This document shows positions 1-5,020 of a stretch of 6,859 bases of DNA, in pieces. A model generated the notes under the pieces. That model saw only the letters and a program-made list of their open reading frames with translations. It ran no database searches and was not told where the DNA came from. This DNA is from JBFMAE01 sp040756085 (lineage in GTDB: Bacteria > Desulfobacterota > BSN033 > UBA1163): NCBI GenBank assembly GCA_040756085.1, contig JBFMAE010000055.1, forward strand, positions 1 to 6,859, written 5' to 3'. Numbering within the stretch: position 1 is the first letter of the stretch; each line of letters begins with the position of its first letter. A program made the position numbers and the translations under genes.

Positions 1-336
1 GATGACCTTCGAATCCTGCCCTCCGATTTCGATGATGGTTTTTGTCTCAGGGTAGAGGTCGATTACTGCAACCGAATGGGCAGTGATCTCATTCTTGATG
101 AGGTCCGCCCCCACCAGGTAAGCCGCCAGATGCCGGGCGCTGCCTGTGGTGGCGACCCCATCGATGGAGACTTCTTTCCCCAGTTGAGTTAATACTTCCT
201 CCATACCTTTCTGGATTGCCTCGAGGGGCCGGCCGCTATTCCGGAGATAGATCCTGGTGAGGACCTCATCTCTCTCATCCATCACCACGACCTTCGTGGT
301 GATGGATCCAACATCAATCCCTAAATAGTTTCCCAT
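1..336 (-). CDS. ASKHA-family CoA-enzyme activase (BadF/BadG/BcrA/HgdC type), N-terminal part
   Basis: The first 112 residues are visible, and the gene continues past the left edge. The protein opens MGNYLGIDVGSITTK, the phosphate-1 loop of the acetate kinase/Hsp70/hexokinase fold. It then shows TTGSAR (residues 63-68), NEITAH (82-87) and IGGQDSK (104-110), a run characteristic of 2-hydroxyacyl-CoA dehydratase activators. Family knowledge: these proteins form a homodimer bridging one [4Fe-4S] cluster and use ATP hydrolysis to deliver a low-potential electron to a dehydratase or reductase partner in the cytoplasm. The cluster cysteines lie beyond the window, so they cannot be checked, and a fusion to further domains is possible. 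The start ATG (334-336) fits the family N-terminus, but I see no good Shine-Dalgarno before it. The two genes upstream encode the likely electron acceptors. The 151-base gap suggests looser coupling than between those two genes, or a separate promoter. Confidence 0.93.
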   Translation of the reverse strand, partial: MGNYLGIDVGSITTKVVVMDERDEVLTRIYLRNSGRPLEAIQKGMEEVLTQLGKEVSIDGVATTGSARHLAAYLVGADLIKNEITAHSVAVIDLYPETKTIIEIGGQDSKVI

Positions 337-368
337 AATGGTACAAGCAGCTTCTGGTTAAATAGTGA

Positions 369-450
369 CTAAAGTGAACTAAAGTTAAAAGTGAGCTAAA
401 GTGAGTGAAGATTTAAAACTTTAGTCACTCGCAACTTTAGTCACTTGCAA
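369..450. repeat. Imperfect inverted repeat (hairpin) between the DUF2229-like gene and the activase
   Basis: Bases 373-401 and 419-445 are near-perfect inverted complements: reading both in one direction they differ by two single-base insertions and a short mismatch patch. They are separated by a 17-base loop. The left arm contains CTAAAGTGA or CTAAAGTTA at 369, 379 and 396. The right arm is a 16-base unit, CTTTAGTCACTYGCAA, repeated in tandem at 419-434 and 435-450 with one difference. There is no T-run typical of an intrinsic terminator next to the stem. It may act as an RNA 3'-end or processing element, or be a dispersed intergenic repeat. Confidence 0.75.
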
Positions 451-459
451 CTAAATATT

Positions 460-487
460 CTCCGAACTCCGAACTCACTACTCCGAA
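460..487. repeat. Heptamer tandem repeat (CTCCGAA)n
   Basis: There are four consecutive 7-base units on the plus strand: CTCCGAA (460), CTCCGAA (467), CTCACTA (474, divergent) and CTCCGAA (481). The next unit would begin CTA at 488, which is exactly the stop codon of the neighbouring minus-strand gene. The array therefore abuts the end of the reading frame. It resembles in form the short heptanucleotide tandem repeats (STRR) known from cyanobacteria, but I do not claim homology. Confidence 0.8.
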
Positions 488-1459
488 CTAATGTTTCCTC
501 TCTTCCATCACATCCCGGAAGGCTTCCAGCCGGGTGGTCAATCCTTCCCTTCCCGTATGTTCGTCGAAGGAGAGAACGAGGAGAGGGATCGAGGTTTCTC
601 CTCTGACCTTCAATCTCCTTTTGATGAATTCCTGAAGGAGGGCATCAATTCCGCATTTAAAAGAGGTGAGGAAGACCACTCCATCCACCCCCCCCGAAAG
701 AAAGTGGAACAGGGACCCTACAATCTCCCTTCCCGATGACCAGTAAATCTCTTTGGAAAGGTCAAAAATCTGTCGTTCGATCTCCACTTCGGTGAGAAGA
801 TCGGAGGTGAGGATCTCCATGTCCAAACTTTTGGTCAAAGCGAGAATATCTTTGTTGATATCGCTGTCGAAGAGATTATAAGGATGGCCGATGAAGGCCA
901 CCCGCAATGAGTATTTTCTTCCAGAAGAGGGGGTGGGGATATCCATCTGAAAGAGCTGCCTCGACGGAAGTCGGTTGATCCGGTCCATCCACTCTTTTTG
1001 GAAGTGCGAGAAGAATTGCTGTGCTTTTAAAAAAGCCTGCTGGCTTTCCTTTTTGGAGGCCTCCAACTTCTCTCCAATCTTCAGAAAGGACTGGAGGAGA
1101 GAACTGCCTCGTTTTTGAAGATCGATCATCTCATCAATGACGGAGATCCCCCCTTCTGTGGCAAGACGGATGATATCCGGAGCTCCCCGGAATTTAGGAC
1201 ACATGATAGTGTTTCGATGGAGGCTGACCAGTCGGGGAATGAAAAGATGATCCACTTCGTCCTTCAAATGGACCGCATGGGTGACTAGGAGTTTCATCGG
1301 AAGACAACTATCTTCAAAATAAATAATCTTCCCCTTCTTTCCCAACCCGTTAGATACGATCACCCTCCAACCCAGTTCCTCAAAGAAGGGTTGCCAGAGA
1401 GGAAAGTAGCGATAAAACATCAAGGCTCTGGGGATGCCTATGCGACCTTTCTCTTCCAT
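488..1459 (-). CDS. 2-hydroxyacyl-CoA dehydratase-related/DUF2229-type protein, subunit 2
   Basis: A 323-residue soluble protein that opens MEEKGRIGIPRALMFYRYFP, the typical start of the acyl-CoA dehydratase activase-related (DUF2229) family. It carries C52 in SCLPMK, C87 in MCPKFRG and C269 in SFKCG. The C-terminal block LSFDEHTGREGLTTRLEAF (297-315) is shared with HgdA/HgdB-like proteins. Residues 105-165 look like helical linker. It is a paralogue of the upstream gene: AFIGHPYNLFDSDINKDI here parallels AIVGELYTVMDPHINRGV there. Family knowledge: relatives receive electrons from ASKHA activases, and three cysteines bind an Fe-S cluster in true dehydratases; that these three do so is inference. 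The substrate is unknown. Its ATG lies inside the upstream gene (22-base overlap, different frame), so translation is probably coupled. No alternative start fits as well. The codons for S256-V258 include a run of eight G. Confidence 0.86.
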   Translation of the reverse strand: MEEKGRIGIPRALMFYRYFPLWQPFFEELGWRVIVSNGLGKKGKIIYFEDSCLPMKLLVTHAVHLKDEVDHLFIPRLVSLHRNTIMCPKFRGAPDIIRLATEGGISVIDEMIDLQKRGSSLLQSFLKIGEKLEASKKESQQAFLKAQQFFSHFQKEWMDRINRLPSRQLFQMDIPTPSSGRKYSLRVAFIGHPYNLFDSDINKDILALTKSLDMEILTSDLLTEVEIERQIFDLSKEIYWSSGREIVGSLFHFLSGGVDGVVFLTSFKCGIDALLQEFIKRRLKVRGETSIPLLVLSFDEHTGREGLTTRLEAFRDVMEERKH

Positions 1460-2538
1460 TGCAACATCTCGACAAAGGCTTCAAGGAGTGTCTGAATTCG
1501 GCCTTCGATCTCCTGCTCATCCAAGATGAGGGTGAGGATGGGGATGTCCCAATCCTTCCCCACCTTTGTTAGGACTCCAGAGGCAGTCGTCTCCGGCATA
1601 CAGGCAAAGGGCATGAGATGGACCACCCCATCATATCCTTCCAGGGATCTCAGGATCGCTTCACCGATGGAGACATTACACTCTGCCCCCACATCGTAAC
1701 CGAGGTAGGCCTTCGAGGCTTCGAAAAAACGGAGCCGCTCCGAAGCTCGATTTGCTTTGTTTCTCCGAAGGCTTCTCTTGATATGATTGGAAAACCACGA
1801 GGTGCGCGTCACCTCGGCTCCCAATTCCCCTAATTTCTGTTCCACTCCCCGGTTAATATGCGGGTCCATCACCGTATAGAGTTCGCCTACGATGGCAATC
1901 TTAAAGGGAACCCGGGAGGGGTCCTGTTCTGTTTCTTCGAGGAAGGTCTTTCCCCTTCGAAGCACTTCCCTGAGAGCACTTGGGATTTTGGCCTCCTCCA
2001 CCCAGGAGAGGGTTTTTTTCAACCGCTTCTGGGTTTCACCTCTTTTAACTTCTCTTGGCCTCACCTTCATGGCCAGTCGTTCCAACGCTTCGCAGGCCAT
2101 CATCTTCTTCCATCCCATCCAGAGTCCGTATGGAAAGAGGAGGATATTCTTCGCGGTCAACTCCTTCTTCAGCTCCTTTGTCTCTTCATAATTCTTCCAG
2201 ATGGCTTGCCAGGTCAATCGGGGTGGAATGGTCAGCCATCGGTAAGGGAGACCCAAATCTTCGAGGATCACCTTCTGAACGAGATCATAGAGTCCCAGGC
2301 GACAGGGAGGACCACTGCCCACCATTACAATCGTATCCGCTCCCATCTGAAGGGCTTCGATGAAGTTTCCCAAGATGATTTTGAAGGGGAGACAGATACA
2401 TTCATTGGAATGGAGGACGCCCAGGGTCAGAGTTCTTCGGCTGGTTTCAGGAGGGACGATATAAGGAATTTGAGCGGTTTCTGCAATGGCCTTGCAGAAG
2501 ATATGCATCGTGCCCAGATGAGGGAAGGTCACCTTCAT
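1438..2538 (-). CDS. 2-hydroxyacyl-CoA dehydratase-related/DUF2229-type protein, subunit 1
   Basis: A 366-residue soluble protein that opens MKVTFPHLGTMHIFCKAIAE, a classic start for the DUF2229 / 'CoA protein activase' family. Cysteines sit in ECICLPFK (C47, C49), PPCRLG (C79) and FACMPE (C313). The segment after C313, with DIPILTLILDEQ (331-342) and LLEAF (351-355), matches the conserved tail of 2-hydroxyacyl-CoA dehydratase D-type proteins, although the TR of the usual TRxEAF is replaced by QT here. Residues 150-210 are charged and probably helical. C49, C79 and C313 occupy the same relative places as C52, C87 and C269 of the downstream paralogue, so the two may form a heterodimer in which each carries a cluster (inference). 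This gene heads the three-gene activase module. Its start has a weak GGGG ribosome site 9 bases upstream, inside an inverted repeat. A role as a double-cubane-type reductase or an acyl-CoA dehydratase cannot be decided from sequence. Confidence 0.86.
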   Translation of the reverse strand: MKVTFPHLGTMHIFCKAIAETAQIPYIVPPETSRRTLTLGVLHSNECICLPFKIILGNFIEALQMGADTIVMVGSGPPCRLGLYDLVQKVILEDLGLPYRWLTIPPRLTWQAIWKNYEETKELKKELTAKNILLFPYGLWMGWKKMMACEALERLAMKVRPREVKRGETQKRLKKTLSWVEEAKIPSALREVLRRGKTFLEETEQDPSRVPFKIAIVGELYTVMDPHINRGVEQKLGELGAEVTRTSWFSNHIKRSLRRNKANRASERLRFFEASKAYLGYDVGAECNVSIGEAILRSLEGYDGVVHLMPFACMPETTASGVLTKVGKDWDIPILTLILDEQEIEGRIQTLLEAFVEMLQWKRKVA

Positions 2539-2547
2539 CCATGTTTA

Positions 2548-2646
2548 CCCCGTTGTTGCATGAAATGCAAGCTTGAAATCTTCAATCTGTTATGAAAGCG
2601 GAGAAGTTCTAATGCAATCATATGGATCTCTTCAATCAACAACGGG
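2548..2646 (-). promoter_or_regulatory. Inverted repeat spanning the radical SAM stop and the next gene's ribosome site
   Basis: CCCGTTGTTG at 2549-2558 is an exact inverted complement of CAACAACGGG at 2637-2646. With two mismatches the pairing extends four more bases, to TTCA at 2631-2634. The distal arm overlaps the TGA stop (2636-2638) of the radical SAM gene. The proximal arm contains the GGGG that is the only plausible Shine-Dalgarno for the gene starting at 2538. In the transcript the stem would hide that site unless a terminating ribosome opened it. This role is an inference. The 78-base loop is long, and the match could be chance. Confidence 0.35.
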
Positions 2647-4039
2647 AGTTACCCATTATCTTTTTCCCTGCCGAGAGGGGCTGGCTGTTTCGACGCTCGA
2701 TCCTCTCCTTCCAGGCGGCTTCCGCAATCTCCCCATAAGCCCTAGCATAGGTTTCGATGGCCGGAGCTAGATCGGTAAATAGGCTCTCCGCTCCTTCATG
2801 GGTGAAGTATTTTGCATGACGCAGAGCAATCTCCTGTCCCTGCTCAGGGTGATCGATCAGAAGACAGGACCGGAATAAATTTTCTGAGAAAGGCTGACGG
2901 GAGCGTATCTCTCGAAAGAGGGGAGAATTAAGAGCTTCGGAGAGGGACTTTTCTTTGATATTGTCGGAGGCGAAATGGCAGAAGACACAGGGTTCGACAT
3001 CCCCGCACGCATTGACATGAAAATATTTTTTCCCCGCTGCAATGCATCCCCGGGTGAGACAGCCGTCGTTCCAGAAATCGACGAAGAGCATGGGTTTGGT
3101 GGCTCGAAAATAGGCGAACCGTTCCCTCATCCGGTTCCTTTGCTCGGGGGTGGCCATGAGGGTGAGATCAGGATCTCTTCCGATGGGAATGTAATGGAAG
3201 TTCCAGAGGAGGATGCAACCCTTCTCGATGAGAAAATCGATAAAGGCATCACTGGTGAGGACATCGGTATTTTTAGAAGTCTGGGTGGTGGAGACGGCAA
3301 AGAAGATTCCGGCTTTTTGGAGCCCTTCCATTGCCCGGACGATTCGATCGAACTGGCCTCTTCCCCTTCTCCCATCAGTCTCTTCCCGAAGCCCTTCGAG
3401 GCTGATCGCCGGGACGACATTCCCCAGTCCCACAAACCGTTCGATCATCTTTTCATCGATCAGTGCGGCGTTGGTATAAATCTGGAAAGTGACATCCTCA
3501 TGTTTCTCGAAGAGGTCGAAGATATCTTCCCTTAGAAGGGGTTCTCCGCCCGTCATCAATACAAGATAGATACCCATCTCCTTACACTCTTCGATCACAC
3601 GATCCATCACTTCATAAGGAAGATCCTCCTCCGTGGAATAGGCACCCGAATAGCATCCATAACAGTTGAGATTGCATCGCATCGTCGGGCTGATCAGCAT
3701 GGCATCCGGCGGATAGAAGCCTTTCTCTGCCTCAACGTCTTTCCTCTGGTTGGTACCCACCAGGAGCTGGTTGATGATGAAGTTGGAGATGATCTTTTTG
3801 CGATGATGAGGGTTCGTTTCTTTAAGAACCCTCCTCGCAATGGCCAGGCCCGGATGATCGGTCTGAAAGAGGGTGCGGATCCACCGGATCTTTTCCCGAT
3901 AGGATTCTTTCTGGGGGATCTTCTCAGCCAGATAGGTCAGGCGGATCAAATTCTCCTTGGATGCACTGGCCAGAAGAAAGAATGAGCTCGCTGTAAATTT
4001 CTCCATGGAGTATCGCTTGGCCCGCTGGTAGAAGTCCAT
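2636..4039 (-). CDS. Radical SAM protein with SPASM-like C-terminal cysteine cluster
   Basis: 467 residues from the chosen start. An N-terminal helical region of about 110 residues precedes the radical SAM core. That core begins SPTMRCNLNCYGC, the CX3CX2C site (C122, C126, C129) for the SAM-binding [4Fe-4S] cluster, followed by MTGGEPL (162-168). The C-terminal part has C327, then C332 in GCIAAG, C345, C351 in EPCVFC, C354 and C392, an arrangement like the SPASM auxiliary-cluster domain. Family knowledge: such enzymes cleave SAM to a 5'-deoxyadenosyl radical, often to modify peptides or small molecules. No precursor peptide gene is evident beside it, so the substrate is unknown. I start at ATG 4037-4039 because an AAGGA site sits 5 bases upstream. 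Upstream in-frame ATGs at 4054 and 4090 lack a ribosome site, and the latter would overlap the glycosyltransferase by 43 bases. The 8-base gap to that gene suggests translational coupling. Confidence 0.94.
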   Translation of the reverse strand: MDFYQRAKRYSMEKFTASSFFLLASASKENLIRLTYLAEKIPQKESYREKIRWIRTLFQTDHPGLAIARRVLKETNPHHRKKIISNFIINQLLVGTNQRKDVEAEKGFYPPDAMLISPTMRCNLNCYGCYSGAYSTEEDLPYEVMDRVIEECKEMGIYLVLMTGGEPLLREDIFDLFEKHEDVTFQIYTNAALIDEKMIERFVGLGNVVPAISLEGLREETDGRRGRGQFDRIVRAMEGLQKAGIFFAVSTTQTSKNTDVLTSDAFIDFLIEKGCILLWNFHYIPIGRDPDLTLMATPEQRNRMRERFAYFRATKPMLFVDFWNDGCLTRGCIAAGKKYFHVNACGDVEPCVFCHFASDNIKEKSLSEALNSPLFREIRSRQPFSENLFRSCLLIDHPEQGQEIALRHAKYFTHEGAESLFTDLAPAIETYARAYGEIAEAAWKERIERRNSQPLSAGKKIMGNSRC

Positions 4040-4044
4040 TCCGT

Positions 4045-4049
4045 TCCTT
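4045..4049 (-). promoter_or_regulatory. Shine-Dalgarno AAGGA deciding the radical SAM start
   Basis: In transcript sense the junction reads TAAGGAACGGAATG. The TAA stop of the glycosyltransferase overlaps AAGGA, which stands 5 bases before the ATG at 4039. This supports the shorter start and stop-start coupling between the two genes. Confidence 0.65.
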
Positions 4050-4728
4050 ACCATGATAGACTTCGAAGAAACAGTTTGCAAACCAACCATGTATCGATGA
4101 CAGGTCTGAAATGGCTGAAACTAGTCCCATCGATCTTTTGTATTTTGATAGGAACAGATAACACACCGAACCCTTTTTTGCAAGCTTTGATCAGGAGTTC
4201 CAATTCCGTCTCATACCGGGAGGTCAGGAGATCGATCTTCTTCAGGACTTCTGTCCGAATCAATCGAAAACCTGACTGGCTATCTGTAATATCCGCATGG
4301 CAAAGCCGGGCCACCGCCCTGACCCCCAGACGATTCCAGAATCGGCGAAGGAAGGTCATCCGACCAAATTCTCCAGCCCGGGAGGCGATGAGGAGATCGG
4401 GCTTCACGCTTTGAAATATCCTGAGAAAGGATGGGATCTCCAGAGGGTCATGCTGGCCGTCGGCATCGAGGGTGATGACCACCTGATAGCCCTTCTGGAG
4501 GATATAGTGAAATCCTGTCCGGAGGGCCGCCCCCTTTCCAAGGTTCACGGGGTGTTCAAGGAGATAGGCTCCATTTTCTAAAGCAACTCTTTTCGTCTCA
4601 TCGAGAGAACCGTCATCGACAACGATCGTATCGATCTCCAGGGATTGAATTTTTTTCAACACAGAGCCGATGGTCCATTGAGCATTATACGCAGGAATGA
4701 GGATACAAATTTTTTCTGAACGTTGCAT
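4048..4728 (-). CDS. Glycosyltransferase family 2, DPM1-like, soluble
   Basis: 226 residues from the ATG at 4726-4728. It shows the GT2 signature in order: ILIPAYN (9-15), VVDDGSLDET (36-45), NLGKGAAL (62-69), the DADGQHD metal/nucleotide-sugar site (88-94), and DSQSGFRLI (149-157), then RYETELELLIKA (171-182). The tail, HFRPVIDTW, is usual in dolichyl/polyprenyl-phosphate sugar transferases. There is no C-terminal membrane pair, so it resembles the short DPM1-type enzymes that act on a lipid-phosphate acceptor at the cytoplasmic face of the membrane. The sugar and acceptor are unknown. In-frame starts exist upstream (ATG 4770 and GTG 4827). The extra residues would come from the AT-rich repeat spacer and do not look like GT2 sequence, so I reject them, although none of the three starts has a convincing ribosome site. 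The gene is followed immediately by the radical SAM gene. Confidence 0.92.
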   Translation of the reverse strand: MQRSEKICILIPAYNAQWTIGSVLKKIQSLEIDTIVVDDGSLDETKRVALENGAYLLEHPVNLGKGAALRTGFHYILQKGYQVVITLDADGQHDPLEIPSFLRIFQSVKPDLLIASRAGEFGRMTFLRRFWNRLGVRAVARLCHADITDSQSGFRLIRTEVLKKIDLLTSRYETELELLIKACKKGFGVLSVPIKIQKIDGTSFSHFRPVIDTWLVCKLFLRSLSW

Positions 4729-4802
4729 AGATTTAATCGTTGTGGTTTTTGTAACAAAATGATTTGCCATCTTTGCACAAAAAAGCACCAAATCACAAGC
4801 AC

Positions 4803-4892
4803 CAAAATCCAAACAAATTCCAATCACCTAAATTCGAAACGTCAAATAAAATTGTTTTGGTCATTTAGAATTCAAGATTTATTTGGATTTTG
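4803..4892. repeat. Long imperfect AT-rich inverted repeat in the 289-base spacer
   Basis: CAAAATCCAAACAAAT at 4803-4818 pairs with ATTTATTTGGATTTTG at 4877-4892 (15 of 16, the exception a G-U pair in RNA). Further inward, CTAAAT/ATTTAG-type stretches continue a looser match. The left half is rich in C and A and poor in G (ACCAAATCACAAGCACC style); the right half is its complement in style. The spacer 4729-5017 holds no gene I can support. Confidence 0.65.
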
Positions 4893-4911
4893 CCTGCCTG
4901 CCGCAGGCAGG
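4893..4911. repeat. GC palindrome CCTGCCTGC-C-GCAGGCAGG
   Basis: Two 9-base arms (4893-4901 and 4903-4911) are perfectly complementary around a single central base. It is the only GC-rich stretch in an AT-rich spacer and directly adjoins the right arm of the larger inverted repeat, as if inserted into it. From memory, similar GGCAGGCAGG-type palindromes are dispersed in many environmental bacterial genomes. No T-run follows it on either strand, so I do not call it a terminator. Confidence 0.75.
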
Positions 4912-4978
4912 GAATTTGCAATTTGGAATTTTAAATCCCAAGTTCTCCTGATTTATATCTCCGTCATTCATATTTCTT

Positions 4979-5020
4979 TATGCACTACACACTATGCTCT
5001 GCGCTTTGCTCACTTAGTCA
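4979..5020. repeat. Degenerate heptamer run at the 3' end of the ATP-grasp gene
   Basis: In 7-base phase the plus strand reads TATGCAC, TACACAC, TATGCTC, TGCGCTT, TGCTCAC, TTAGTCA. The first five units share a loose TRYGCWC pattern. The last unit contains the stop codon (TCA, 5018-5020) of the minus-strand ATP-grasp gene. The degeneracy makes this less certain than the CTCCGAA array. Confidence 0.4.

Noticed and set aside
369..450. CRISPR-like array
   Set aside because: The units are short, adjacent and inverted, with no regular spacers, no repeat of 25-40 bases and no cas gene.
1858..2595. Plus-strand open frame of 245 codons
   Set aside because: It lies opposite the well-supported DUF2229-like subunit 1, has no recognisable motif, and its composition is that of an antisense shadow.
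2975..3535. Plus-strand open frame of 186 codons
   Set aside because: It is antisense to the radical SAM core, whose CX3CX2C and GGEP motifs prove the other strand. The protein shows no family features.
4040..4090. Longer radical SAM start at ATG 4090 or 4054
   Set aside because: Neither has a ribosome site, and the first overlaps the glycosyltransferase by 43 bases, whereas ATG 4039 has AAGGA at 5-base spacing.
4729..4827. N-terminal extension of the glycosyltransferase from GTG 4827
   Set aside because: The extra 33 residues come from AT-rich spacer sequence, precede the normal GT2 start, and lack a ribosome site.
4729..5017. Promoter for the glycosyltransferase gene
   Set aside because: The AT-rich spacer gives many weak -10/-35-like matches, and none stands out enough to report.
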